Shown here: positions 9,441 to 19,385 of the stretch, piece after piece
How positions within the stretch are numbered: the stretch's first letter is position 1
Layout: each line of letters opens with the position of its first letter
Notes under the pieces: generated by a model
Databases searched by the model: none
What the model saw: the letters and a program-made list of their open reading frames with translations, nothing else
Told to the model about the DNA's origin: nothing
Position numbers and translations under genes: made by a program
NCBI GenBank assembly: GCA_001970955.1
Contig: MPUH01000074.1
Coordinates: 54,957 to 118,956, forward strand
From: Stentor coeruleus
Taxonomy: Eukaryota > Ciliophora > Heterotrichea > Heterotrichida > Stentoridae
Direction of reading: 5' to 3'
DNA length: 64,000 bases

Positions 9441-10812
9441 TTATTTATTCATTACTCTGCGTATAGCAGAAACCCAGCTATCCGGATTATCTACAGTAAA
9501 GTCATAATTTTTCTTAGGTGTGACAATAGTGAATCCATTAGTTTTAATAGTTTTAATATTACTAATAGACTTCACATCAATGTCACATTTTTCTTCCTTT
9601 GTTTTCATATTAAACATTTTAATCTTAGGCTCATCAGTCACAATCATCTTATAATTCTGACTAATAAATATGTTCTTCTTCATTTGTATTTTACCTTCAA
9701 TTATAATTTTTACACCTTCATAAGGTCCTTTATTTTCTTCGTTTCTCCCAATTAGTCCTTTATTTAAGTTATTACTGTCTTGATATTGTATTTTTTCATC
9801 TTTTCTTATCTCGTCAATAGNTCTTCATTTGTATTTTACCTTCAATTATAATTTTTACACCTTCATAAGGTCCTTTATTTTCTTCATTTCTCCCAATTAG
9901 TCCTTTATTTAAGTTATTACTGTCTTGATATTGTATTTTTTCATCTTTTCTTATCTCGTCAATAACATTTGGAACTGGTCTGTCCCAAAGCCCTTCAAAG
10001 TTAATCCCTTCGAAAAAAGGGTGTGCTTTTAATTCAGCTAAGGAATCAGCTCCGAGTCGGCTTTCAGGGTCAGCTAAAAGCAGGGATTTTATTAAAGATT
10101 GGGCTTCAGTTGGGACGTCGTTACCCATAAAAAAATTACCTTGAAATATATTTTCATATATTTCCTCCTGACTAGCAGCATTAAAAGGTAGTTTCCCTAC
10201 GATCATCTGATATATTAAACAACCCAAACTCCACAAGTCCACTTCATGCCCAATAGTACTCGAATTTTTTAAAATCTCAGGAGCAACATACGACAAAGTC
10301 CCAACAAATGTATTCCTCATAGTCCTGCGAGATGATATTTTTTTCGCACAATTAAAGTCAACAAGTTTCAAATGATTGTCTTGCGTTATTAAAAAGTTTT
10401 CAGGTTTTATATCACGATGTATAATATTATTTTGACGAAGCACACTGAGTATTTCAACCATCTCAGCAGCATAATACTTTACTAAAGAATAAGGAAATGT
10501 TATTCCATGACGATCAAGAAGTTTACTTAAAGATTCTTTTGAACAATACTCAGTAACTAAATACAAGCTTGATGTGTCATGAAAAGCTTTATAAAGTTTT
10601 ATTATACCTTTATGGTTGAGTGATAAAAGTAATTCTTTTTCACGAAAAGCATGCTCGATTTTCCCTTCACGTTTAAGAAGACTTTTGCTTGTTTTTTTGA
10701 CAGCATAAAACTTTTGATTTGACTTATCACGCATTAGATATACTTGGGCAAATGATCCTGAGCCAAGAAGTTTAATGAATTCATAGTCATCGATAGTGAT
10801 TTTTGCTGCCAT
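9441..10812 (-). CDS. PDK1: 3-phosphoinositide-dependent protein kinase 1 (PDK1)
   Basis: AGC kinase domain at about residues 8-275: GSGSFA loop at 17-22, Lys39, IHRDIKPEN (Asp134) and the activation loop NTFVGTLSYVAPE, whose Thr168 sits at the PDK1 autophosphorylation position. After a linker comes a C-terminal PH-like domain of about 95 residues, which is the PDK1 architecture. PDK1 phosphorylates the activation loops of other AGC kinases downstream of phosphoinositides. The usual DFG is DFN here (152-154). The gene is interrupted by an N at 9821 with about 144 bp repeated on either side, so kinase and PH parts appear as separate frames. Counting the repeat once restores one frame of 408 residues, consistent with an assembly error. 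It lies 74 bp downstream of the Myb gene on the same strand. Confidence 0.88.
9677..9965. repeat. Direct duplication of about 144 bp flanking an N (probable assembly artefact)
   Basis: 9677-9820 is repeated at 9822-9965 with one visible mismatch (cttcgtttc against cttcatttc) plus a difference at the extreme end. A single N at 9821 separates the copies. Counting it once makes the PDK1 frame continuous. Confidence 0.85.
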
Positions 10813-10886
10813 TTATATTTACATGATTTTTAGAAAATATTTTGTTAAGATTTAGATAAATAGTATTTATGACTTTATAAAGAAAA

Positions 10887-11960
10887 CTACTTTGGCAACA
10901 AATTAGCAATTTCAAACTCAGCCTCTCTGATTCTTGCATTCAAATTCGGATCTTTGGCCATACTTTTAATGCAATCTTTTTTATCATTATCCATCCCAGT
11001 AAAACTTGAAAGTAAATTATCAATATCGCTTTTCCCTGAATCAGACCTAAAACATCCTAAGCTATCTACATCAAGTCTTCCTGATTGATACGAGGATCTA
11101 GCTCCAGTTTTAAAACCCATAAGCACATCAGTATTTAAAAAAAAAGAACTGCAATCTGATGTAAAAGAAGGACAATTATTAATTGGACCATCCTCAAACT
11201 TAGGTTCCTGAGTAATATCAGGGAAAAAGTCCAGTTCAAGTCTTCCTGAACCAGATCTAGAAGGAATCATATACCCATCATCTGACCTTGGTATACTCAA
11301 AGATCTAATTGGGCTACCATATTCATCAATAGGAAGATCCATATCTACATAAGAACTATAAGTATACTGTGTAGGGTTTGAGGATAAAAACACAGGTAAA
11401 ACAAGATTATCATTTTTAGGCTCAGGTTTTGTTTGATTTTTCACCATAGTCACTATATACTCATTTGGGCTGAAATTAGGTGGACATTCACGTTTCGCTT
11501 TAGCTAATAAACTTTTCCATCTGTTTTTTACCTGATTTTCTGTACGGCCTGGTAAGAGTTTTGCTATATCACTCCATCTGTTTCCTGACTGGATTTGCTT
11601 TATTACTATAATTTCGTCTTCTTCACTTGTCCATGGTTCTTTGTTCAATTTCGGGTCTAAGTGATTTGCCCAACGTTCTCGACACTGTTTACCATTACGT
11701 ACATTCATGCAGTTATGCACTTTGTTGTTGATTTCTTTTGATATCGCGCTCCAGGTTTTTTTGTTCTTCACAATGACTATTGAAACAAGTATTTTGTCTT
11801 CATCTGAGGTCCATGGAGCTTTTTTCGAACCTTCTAAGTCTTTTTTCACTTCGGGAAATGGCTTACAGACAGGCTTGAATTGCTTGTTGTTTGATGATAT
11901 ACTACATGGTACCATCCATACATCGTCAGTAATAGAATATGGTTTTGGAGTTTCTGCCAT
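10887..11960 (-). CDS. R2R3-type Myb DNA-binding protein
   Basis: 357 residues. Two Myb repeats lie near the N-terminus (about 49-105 and 106-157) with the spaced Trp pattern WTSDEDK...W...C.ERW and WTSEEDE...W...VKNRW. The second recognition helix reads GRTENQVKNRWKSL. The remaining 200 residues are Ser/Asp-rich without a recognisable fold, with short RSGSGRLELDFFPD and YQSGRLDVDSLGCF segments that look like repeated phosphorylation or docking motifs. Myb proteins of this type bind DNA as transcription regulators, usually for cell-cycle or differentiation genes; a role here is inferred only from the family. Same strand as PDK1, just upstream of it. Confidence 0.88.
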   Translation of the reverse strand: MAETPKPYSITDDVWMVPCSISSNNKQFKPVCKPFPEVKKDLEGSKKAPWTSDEDKILVSIVIVKNKKTWSAISKEINNKVHNCMNVRNGKQCRERWANHLDPKLNKEPWTSEEDEIIVIKQIQSGNRWSDIAKLLPGRTENQVKNRWKSLLAKAKRECPPNFSPNEYIVTMVKNQTKPEPKNDNLVLPVFLSSNPTQYTYSSYVDMDLPIDEYGSPIRSLSIPRSDDGYMIPSRSGSGRLELDFFPDITQEPKFEDGPINNCPSFTSDCSSFFLNTDVLMGFKTGARSSYQSGRLDVDSLGCFRSDSGKSDIDNLLSSFTGMDNDKKDCIKSMAKDPNLNARIREAEFEIANLLPK

Positions 11961-12842
11961 TAGGCTATTTATTTTTTAGCTAGTTTGCTACTTCTAGAAA
12001 TGGAATGAAAAATTATTTAGTTTGATTGTTTTAGTATAGGATGATGATGATAAATATTTAGGTGGGATGAGGAAGATGTGTTTATGATATGGGAAAGTAA
12101 TAAAAATATCAACAATTATAGATGTCTGAAGGTTAGAATTTAGGATATAAGCGTAATTTTAATTATTGAAATAGAAAGTCTTTAGGGTATTTGAGTTTGT
12201 CTTTATTTAAGTAAGAAAATCTTTTTATTTTTACGATCTGAGTTTTGTTAAGTTGATAAATTATTTATTTCTAAGTCTTTTTAGTGTTATTTCGGTTTAT
12301 ATATGGATTTATGGAATAAATATGTTTATAGTTTGAATTATATTATGAACAATATAACTTTTATGATATTGGGATAGTTAAAAGTGTATGGTTTATATAG
12401 AATTTTTATTAGTAATATATCAGAATATGTTAGTACAACATTTATATTGAACAATTTTAAAATTTTAAGTTTTCTTATATGTATACTCTTAATAAGCAAA
12501 CTTCCTAATTCCTAAACTCTTACCACCTACCAAACCTCACCTCCTTCAATATTCCATCAAAAACCTATAACCCCAATCATAATCTTCAACCAACTCCTCA
12601 CAAAAACCCAAAAACTCTTATAAAAAACCCAAAACTCTTCAAAATATTATTTTCCCTCTAACTTATAACATCTCCCAACATATTCTCCAATTAAATCTCT
12701 TATTCAATTCATAATCCTCCTTTCAATAACACAACAACTACATTGAAAACTCATCATCCCCATAAATCATAAATCTCTTACCCCAAAAATCTAAACCCAT
12801 TAACCAACAACATTTCCAAAAACCTAAATATATCCTATTTCA
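11961..12842. other. Intergenic DNA, 882 bp, with strong strand-composition switch
   Basis: The left half (to about 12400) is G/T-rich on the + strand and the right half (12480-12840) is very A/C-rich and G-poor. No open frame or RNA gene recognised. Confidence 0.55.
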
Positions 12843-14547
12843 TTATTTACGGAATCTGCGTCCTCTGCCTCTTCCTCTCAAAGCCATCTCAGCCTGAGTT
12901 ACTTCCTGTTCACTTTTCGCAGCCTTAACAGTTTCATCTACACTAAGAACCAAACATGCAGCTTCACAAGCAGCAGAAATCGCATTAACTTTCACAAGTG
13001 ACGGTTCCCAAATATTCTGTTCAAAAGTGTCAAATATCGACCCTTTATTGACATCAACTCCAAACCATCTTCCTTCATTACTAGCTGCAGCATGTTTTTG
13101 CCTAAGCTTGTTAAGTATTTCTACAGCATCAAAACCAGCATTTTCAGCTAAAGTTTTAGGGATTATCTCAAGTGCTCTAGCATAAGAATTTACAACAAGT
13201 TGATGTTTTCCACTAATTGTCCTTGAGAATTCTCTAATTATTCTACTAAGTTCCATTTCAATTGCCCCACCTCCAGCTACGACACTAGCATGTTTTATAG
13301 CTCTTCTAACTACCATAATAGCATCATTTAAAGATCTTTCAGCTTCTTCAATATATTGTTCAGCACCACCTCTTAGGACTATTGTAGCTGTTTTGCTATT
13401 TGGACAGTCTTTAAAAATGTTATAACGTTCAGCTCCAATTTGTAACTCTTCAAAATACCCTACGGTTCCCAAACTGGTTTCAGCAATTTCACTAACAGTT
13501 GTAAGAACTTGTCCACCTGTAGCTTTGGCTACACGGAGAATATCATCTTGAGCAACACGTCCAGCACAAAACATATTCCTATCAGCGAAATACTGTGTAG
13601 CCAAATCTCCAATCGGAAGTTTAGAAAGGACAACTTTAGCTCCAGTCTTAGCTATATTTTCAAGTTTCCCATAAATAATATCCCATTCCGCATCTACAAT
13701 AGACTGATAGTCCTCAGGGTTTTCAATACGAATCTCAGCATTTTCTTTCTCGCTTTTCAACTCAAGTTCCAAATTCAAAATGACGATTTTTGGGTTTTCA
13801 AATTTCTTTGGCTGCTGTTCAAAGCCTGCATATGAAAAAGTCTTCTTAAAAGCTACCCCATCAACTAAAAAACTATTCAAAACCGAACCACCCTGCACAT
13901 GCTTAATCCCAATCATATTTTTTTCCAAATCCGCATCAAGTTTCATCACAGCATCCACAACAATTTCAGCAAAGAACTCTTTATAACTAGAANTCCACAA
14001 CAATTTCAGCAAAGAACTCTTTATAACTAGAAACAAGTTTCGAATTCAATGAAGTCTTTGCACATTTTACTAATAATTCTCTAAACTCTGGGCTTTGATG
14101 ATTAGTAACCTTATACTCCACATCTCTAATTTTTTGTACCGCAATCCTTGTCGCTTCTCTGAATCCTTTTATTATTGTCCTAGAATGCATACCATCCTCA
14201 ATAAAAGATTTTGCTTCTTTTAAAAACTCTCCAGCTAAGATCATTACTGAAGTTGTCCCATCACCAACTTCATTGTCTTGTGCTTCCGCAACATCTGCTA
14301 GAGCTTTGGCTGCAGGATGAACAATATCTAATAATTGGATTATAGTTGCCCCATCATTTGTTACGGTAGCTTTATCTCCTGTATGTATCAACTTATCCAT
14401 TCCACGAGGTCCAAGAGTTGATTTCACACACTCAACAATGGCTAGACAAGCACTGATATTTGATAGTATCTGAGCTCTTCCTTGAGAAGTGTCAGTCCCT
14501 TCACGAAGCAGGAGGATTTGAGGTTGCTAAATGGGTCTTACAAGCAT
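12843..14547 (-). CDS. CCT7: T-complex protein 1 subunit eta (CCT7)
   Basis: Group II chaperonin subunit of the cytosolic TRiC/CCT ring, which folds actin and tubulin. Diagnostic strings are [11 protein letters not shown] near the start, [18 protein letters not shown] (nucleotide site), [14 protein letters not shown] and the tail VDETVKAA followed by a Gly/Arg-rich end. The start is ATG at 14545-14547: exon 1 is only ATG CTT, then a 15-nt intron (14527-14541), and without splicing a TAG precedes the conserved N-terminus. An N at 13993 with a 39-bp duplication (13954-13992 and 14994-style partner 13994-14032) breaks the frame. Counting the duplicate once and removing the intron gives about 549 residues, the normal subunit length. 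High confidence in identity; eta subunit from the N-terminal pattern and tail. Confidence 0.93.
13954..14032. repeat. 39-bp direct duplication flanking an N (probable assembly artefact)
   Basis: 13954-13992 and 13994-14032 are identical and separated by one N at 13993, inside CCT7. The coding frame is restored when one copy is counted. Confidence 0.9.
14527..14541 (-). other. 15-nt spliceosomal intron in CCT7
   Basis: On the minus strand the sequence is gtaagacccatttag: GTAAG donor, TAG acceptor, 15 nt. Removal joins ATG CTT to CAA CCT CAA, giving [12 protein letters not shown], the expected chaperonin N-terminus; retention places an in-frame TAG just before it. Confidence 0.9.
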
Positions 14548-14609
14548 GGTAACTAGAGATTATAGCCATAATTAGATGATGTGTGAAGACATAAAAGACT
14601 TTATGAATA

Positions 14610-14760
14610 GAAATTTAGTATGTTGCAGATCTCGGCCCAAGTAGCTTATTTTCAAGCCCGAGGTTTCCTAGAATGCATAAATTTAGATAGCTACTGGCCA
14701 ATCGTCGAAAGGTCTTAATTGGCGGCAACTATCATATTGATTATATTAGATTTGATCATA
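14610..14760. ncRNA. Candidate structured RNA gene (strand uncertain)
   Basis: A GC-richer island in otherwise AT-rich spacer. Two hairpins can be drawn: ctcgg...ccgag at about 14631-14662, with an inner AGCTT/AAGC stem, and ggccaat...attggc at about 14696-14724, with a longer imperfect stem around it. Read on the minus strand, two hairpins separated by a short single strand and ending gcaacatac (an ACA followed by three bases) would suit an H/ACA guide RNA, but I see no good H box. No match to tRNA, U1, U2, U5 or U6 signatures. Confidence 0.35.
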
Positions 14761-14799
14761 TAAGAATATGGAGTTTTTATTGTAAGACTAGTTTTATTA

Positions 14800-17700
14800 T
14801 TAGGCAAAACCAAAACCTTCTTTTCCTTCACTAATAGCGAAACGTAGTTTGTTTTTTAGTTCTTCTTTTGTTGTATATTCAGGAAGGTCTAATTGATTAA
14901 TGCAAGTATGAGCTGTAGGTAATCTTTCAGTGCTAGCAAATGATTTATGCACTTGGAATTTCTGAAACCCTCCCATGCCTGGTAAAGCTCCAAAGCCTTC
15001 TAAAGGTACTTTACTTGACCCTGTGACAAATTGTATAAACTCTGCCCTTTCTTCGTTTGAAAACTCATTGAGGACTTCCCACATCCATAAAATAGCTTGG
15101 GAGTCTTTTGTATAGTTACAATATTGGGTGTTAGCTTTAAGGTCTTCTATATCAACATTCGGTAAACCAGAAATAAGAAGTTCAAGTTCTTTACTATCAA
15201 AAATAGATATGAGCTCAGCTGGGACAAGTTCATGAAATCCAACTTTGAAAGCATCGATTTGGGCTTGGATGTTTTTAGTCATTTTCATATTGCATAAAAG
15301 CTTGATATAATCCATTTTATTCCCTTCAGTTACCCTTTTAGTCTTACCTTCAGGGACTAATTCTTTAACTTGTACCTTACCAAATTCTTCTTCTTCAAAA
15401 ATAAAATAATACTCATGTAAATCGCTTTCATTAAGATTTATATCCATTAAAGCTCTTAAGCTCTTATAGAAATCCACATCTAAATCTTCCATATCTTGAT
15501 AACTGACTTCTTGACCTAAAATATGTTTATAAAAACTTCTTGTGAAATAAACTTCTAAAGACATCCCATCGCACATTGCTTTACCTATAATTCTCCCAAT
15601 GAACTTGAAAAACTGTATATGCTCTGAGTTTATTGAACTCATTGAGTTTGGTTGAAAAGATGCTCCATTTGATGATGGGAGAAAAAGTGCATAATTTGGG
15701 TTAAACATTTCTCTAGCTAATAAACCATACCATTCTCTAGTCAGACCTCCAGCATCAATACCTTCTTCACCAACAAATTGCATTCTTAGCTTCCCATGCA
15801 TCTCTTCAGGTGTTCTTACTTTTAATTGATGATAACTATCCATAAAAACTTCATGTCTTCTAACATGTAAATTTATAGTACTATAGCCTCTTTCAGGTCT
15901 TAAATCTCGTAATTGGGATTTAAAATAAGTCCTTTTGTTTTCAAAGTCCAATAAATTAGGGAATCTTGTTATAAGCGAATTAAACGTATCATGCAATAAA
16001 CTTGGGTTCTGATGTACAAGCAAATTAATAGTTTTAGAGTTCTTATCTGTAAATTGTCTAAAGGTTTCTGATTGTGAACGTTCATAATGGGCAATAAAAA
16101 AAGCTTCAATTATCGGAAGGAGTTTATTCAATGTAGGATTTGTACTACTTACCGCCTGAGCTTCACTTTGAGTAATTTCTGATATCAAACATGTTAATGG
16201 TTTCCACAAAAAGTCGATATCTTCAGCAAAACCATCAACACCTTTAATAACTTTGCATATTCTTAAAATCTGTATTTCTTTAAGCCCATTAGCTGATGTT
16301 TCATAACGTTCAAGTAAACTTGAAACTTCTTGGGCTATATTTACAAGTTGTATTCTTAAAGCACTAGCAACTTGTTCTTTATTGCATTCCATAAGAGAAA
16401 GTTTTGTAATCATATCGACAACATTTTTAACACAAGATTCATTTAAGCTTTCAAAACTCAGAAGGCTACAAAGGGTATTAACAGCTTCTTGATTTAATGC
16501 TGGGACTGATGCACCAAGTTTATTAACAACAGTTGATATGAGAAATATAAGTGGGGTTAAATGTGTTGAACTAGTTCTAAATAAAGAATGATCCATTAGG
16601 CTTATAAGTTCTTGAAATGGGGATTTACTAGGTGTACGTAATGAAGCCATAAGGGGGATTCTTGTGCTAAAAGATAAAAGGAGCTCAAAAGGGACTTTAG
16701 GGTTATTTCTAGCCATACATTGAAGTATTTCAATAGCTCTAATCGATACAATTGCATAAACCTTAGAGTAATTTTCAACAATAGTATCAGCACCATATAA
16801 CACTTTTGGAGGAAAGTTCGCAGAACTTTCAAAAGCCATAAGCACAGTAATCAAAGCATCTAATATCTGTTCTCTATTACTAGGATTCACAGATAAATTC
16901 AACATTAAAGACCCCATAATTTCTTTATTTACAGGGTTAGCCATATAAAGAGCTCTTATCAATGATTCAATAAACTCTTCATCTACAGCAAAAACTGAAC
17001 TAGCTAATTTGTCATCACAAACTAAATCCTTAACCACTTTATCTTCTTCAGCTGCAGGTTTTTTTCTTATATTTGGTGCTCTACCAAAATAATATCTATC
17101 GCCTTGATTTATTCTCTCATGTAAAAGTCTTGCTTCAGCTACCAAATCAGGAGGTAAAGTGCTTAAAAATTCTTCACTTGCTGTCATAAGAACATCACGT
17201 CTTAAATCAGGAGTTAATGAAGCGACAAAAACAGCATTATCCATTTCTGTTACTGGCCTTGAAGGTCCTTGTGGTCTTGATTGTAAAAGAACTTCATTTC
17301 TTAATTCAGGGGGTAAAGCTTGGAGGAAATCTTCATTAATCCCTTCTTCTCTTTGTGGTCGCTGATACTGAGCTAGTATTTCATTTCTTATATCTTCAGG
17401 TAAAGCTTCTAAAAAACTTGGGTCAACTCCATCAGGAATCTGTTGTTTACGTTCTTCTTGTGGAGGGTTGTTAGGGATAATTTCAGCTTCCTGGACAATA
17501 TCTTCTTGCATTTTAGCTTCAAGTTCTGATGGTAAAAGATCAGATTCAGGTTGTTTTTCTTGATCTTTTGGTTCTTCAGAGGCAATTTGTATTAGTTCAT
17601 TAGCCAAGTCTTTTAGGAGTTCAGATGATTCTGGGAACACCCGCTGAAAAACTGGCTCTTGTGGGATTTCTTGTCTATGAAGATTACGTGAACGTTGGAG

Positions 17701-17943
17701 AAGTATTTGGATTATGTCATCATTTTCAAACTCTCTTAAAAGCATTGATGCTGGCATACCTTCATCTAGATCACGGAAAATGTGTCTTAGGTTCATATGT
17801 GGCTGAGCTGATTCAAACTCTAATAAAGCTCGACCATTTGATACTCCTTCACGTAAAGGGGCAGGAAAAGGTGGGAATCGTATGCGCTCTTCTTCTTCTT
17901 CGCCTTCGAAATCGTCACCCCAAAATGCATCTGCGTTTGACAT
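14800..17943 (-). CDS. HECT-type E3 ubiquitin ligase, HUWE1/TOM1/UPL1-like (short form)
   Basis: 1047 residues. Residues about 165-275 hold tandem ubiquitin-binding-type segments with the pattern DPSFLEALPEDIRNEIL and DFLQALPPELRNEVL, typical of HUWE1, yeast Tom1 and plant UPL1/2. A helical middle follows, then a full HECT domain from about residue 690. It includes GEEGIDAGGLTREWY and the catalytic loop PTAHTCINQLDLPEY with Cys1014, and the C-terminus FGFA has the Phe at the -4 position that HECT ligases need. HECT enzymes take ubiquitin from an E2 onto this Cys and pass it to substrate. Known members exceed 3000 residues; the giant N-terminal ring is missing here. A TATA-like TTATATAAA lies just before the ATG on the minus strand. 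The start is supported by an upstream in-frame stop. Confidence 0.9.
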   Translation of the reverse strand: MSNADAFWGDDFEGEEEEERIRFPPFPAPLREGVSNGRALLEFESAQPHMNLRHIFRDLDEGMPASMLLREFENDDIIQILLQRSRNLHRQEIPQEPVFQRVFPESSELLKDLANELIQIASEEPKDQEKQPESDLLPSELEAKMQEDIVQEAEIIPNNPPQEERKQQIPDGVDPSFLEALPEDIRNEILAQYQRPQREEGINEDFLQALPPELRNEVLLQSRPQGPSRPVTEMDNAVFVASLTPDLRRDVLMTASEEFLSTLPPDLVAEARLLHERINQGDRYYFGRAPNIRKKPAAEEDKVVKDLVCDDKLASSVFAVDEEFIESLIRALYMANPVNKEIMGSLMLNLSVNPSNREQILDALITVLMAFESSANFPPKVLYGADTIVENYSKVYAIVSIRAIEILQCMARNNPKVPFELLLSFSTRIPLMASLRTPSKSPFQELISLMDHSLFRTSSTHLTPLIFLISTVVNKLGASVPALNQEAVNTLCSLLSFESLNESCVKNVVDMITKLSLMECNKEQVASALRIQLVNIAQEVSSLLERYETSANGLKEIQILRICKVIKGVDGFAEDIDFLWKPLTCLISEITQSEAQAVSSTNPTLNKLLPIIEAFFIAHYERSQSETFRQFTDKNSKTINLLVHQNPSLLHDTFNSLITRFPNLLDFENKRTYFKSQLRDLRPERGYSTINLHVRRHEVFMDSYHQLKVRTPEEMHGKLRMQFVGEEGIDAGGLTREWYGLLAREMFNPNYALFLPSSNGASFQPNSMSSINSEHIQFFKFIGRIIGKAMCDGMSLEVYFTRSFYKHILGQEVSYQDMEDLDVDFYKSLRALMDINLNESDLHEYYFIFEEEEFGKVQVKELVPEGKTKRVTEGNKMDYIKLLCNMKMTKNIQAQIDAFKVGFHELVPAELISIFDSKELELLISGLPNVDIEDLKANTQYCNYTKDSQAILWMWEVLNEFSNEERAEFIQFVTGSSKVPLEGFGALPGMGGFQKFQVHKSFASTERLPTAHTCINQLDLPEYTTKEELKNKLRFAISEGKEGFGFA

Positions 17944-18284
17944 TCTACTTTTTATATAAGGGTGAATATAGATGATATTAGGAGTATAGGATATTATGAA
18001 TTATATATGAAAAGTTCATGTTTAGGATAATTTTTTGGTTTTTTGTTTGGTTTGAATGTAAAGTGATGTGATTTATGGAAATTTGAAATTATTGTCATCA
18101 GGTTTTCTTGATATTTTAGAATTTTCTAGTTTTTTTAGTTGTTCTTGGCCTTATGGTCTCTTAATATTTGAATATTTTGAAATTTGTTTTTAGGGAAGAT
18201 TTTATGACACTTTCAGTAATATCTTTGGCCTTTTTTAGGTTTTTAATTTGAAGTTCAGATTGGATTTTAAAACAGTAAAAGTAA
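17944..18284. other. Intergenic DNA, 341 bp, no gene seen
   Basis: Strongly G/T-rich on the + strand, i.e. A/C-rich upstream of the minus-strand HECT gene. No gene recognised. Confidence 0.5.
17951..17959 (-). promoter_or_regulatory. TATA-like element just upstream of the HECT gene ATG
   Basis: Reads TTATATAAA on the minus strand, 7 bases before the ATG. The same kind of string precedes many genes in this window, but AT-richness makes chance matches common. Confidence 0.3.
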
Positions 18285-18717
18285 TTATAAGATTGGGTGT
18301 TGATCATTTCTTCTTTGTATTAGGTCAATGCCTTTGGTAGCTACAGTAAGTAATGATTGCATTGATAGTTTTTCATTCATCAGTAATCTGGCGAACTCAA
18401 CATATTTAGAATTTTGAAAAGGGGGTTTAGGTGGCTCTTTTAAATACATAAAAGCGGTAAAGTTGTTAATATATGGATAGAAGTTAGACTTGCTAAGCAA
18501 GAAAACCAAGTGGTCCCTAAAATGTAAAAAAATCAAACAAAAAAAGTAGTATTAAAATGCCATAAAAAATCTTTTATTAATTTCATGATTTCTAATGACG
18601 ACTTATATGCAGTATCAAAAAGTTCAATTTTTTTTCTTATTAAATCATCTTTTACAATAATTTCAAAAAATCCAAACAATCATCAATGCAGGTAAGAATG
18701 GAAAATCTTCCTGACAT
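18285..18717 (-). CDS. Hypothetical small protein with apparent 1-nt frameshift
   Basis: An ATG at 18715-18717 opens a frame reading MSGRFSILTCIDDCLDF that stops after 21 codons. A second frame continues seamlessly at the six-T run (minus strand; six A at 18665-18670) and runs to 18285, with a helical start (FFEIIVKDDLIRKKIELFD) and an end rich in hydrophilic helix. One extra T would make a single protein of about 144 residues. A 20-nt GT...AG intron would also restore the frame but is longer than the 15-16 nt usual in this group. Candidate explanations are a homopolymer sequencing error, a pseudogene or a programmed shift. No family recognised. It begins 38 bp downstream of the acyl carrier protein stop. 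Confidence 0.45.
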
Positions 18718-18755
18718 AGAAGCATTTTTAGTTAAATAAAAACAAGCTAAAAGAT

Positions 18756-19022
18756 TTAATCAATAGTTTTGTATTTCTTGAAGGTCTCTAAAGCTTGATT
18801 AACACTATTTATTGCTAAAGCTTCTTCATCTGTGAGTTCGATTTTTAAGCAGTCTTCCATTGCTATAACAAACTCAACAGTATCTAAAGAGTCTAGTCCA
18901 AATTGAGTTGTTTCCTTTTCTGGGGCGTATTTCTGAGCTTCAAATCTGTCGAATTTTTTAAGTACTGTCAGGGCTGTATCGTAAAAACCTGAACTTCTTC
19001 GTATCAAAGCCATTTTCCACAT
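18756..19022 (-). CDS. Acyl carrier protein, mitochondrial type
   Basis: 88 residues, the usual mature ACP length plus a short basic leader (MALIRRSSGF) that could serve as a mitochondrial presequence. The phosphopantetheine site is FGLDSLDTVEF with Ser45 in the DSL motif, followed by the conserved acidic helix FVIAMEDCLKIELTDEEA. ACP carries acyl chains on a 4'-phosphopantetheine arm. The mitochondrial form serves type II fatty acid and lipoate synthesis and is also a subunit of respiratory complex I (NDUFAB1). Mitochondrial location is inferred from the leader and host type. Divergent from the Rab gene, 363 bp apart. Confidence 0.93.
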   Translation of the reverse strand: MWKMALIRRSSGFYDTALTVLKKFDRFEAQKYAPEKETTQFGLDSLDTVEFVIAMEDCLKIELTDEEALAINSVNQALETFKKYKTID

Positions 19023-19385
19023 ATAAATAATATATTTAAATACAATAAAAATTTATACTATAATTATAAGCTTTTCACATAATAAAAACATCACTAAGCA
19101 TCTTAAATTAAAAACCCTAACAATTATACTAATTTTTCATAAAAAAATACCTGATCCCATTAAAAAACTCATCTTTATAATTTTTATCATCCTCATCCTC
19201 ACAATCTCCTTAATCATCCTCACAATCTCCTTCATTTTCATAAACTCCATAATCCTTCCTTCTAATCCAAAACAAATCTACTCATAATCTCCCTTATAAA
19301 CCCCACCAAATATATCGACATAATATTTTCTTGATCATATTTCCATAAATTAAATAATTCTACCACTATTTCCATACAATATAAT
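19023..19385. other. Divergent intergenic region, 363 bp
   Basis: Shared upstream region of acyl carrier protein (minus) and Rab (plus). The right part is C/T/A-rich and G-poor on the + strand. A single CCCTAACA at 19115-19122 is most likely chance. Confidence 0.5.

Noticed and set aside
19115-19122. Single CCCTAACA in the ACP-Rab spacer
   Set aside because: Only one unit in an A/C-rich spacer, so chance is sufficient; unlike the tandem pair at 3201.
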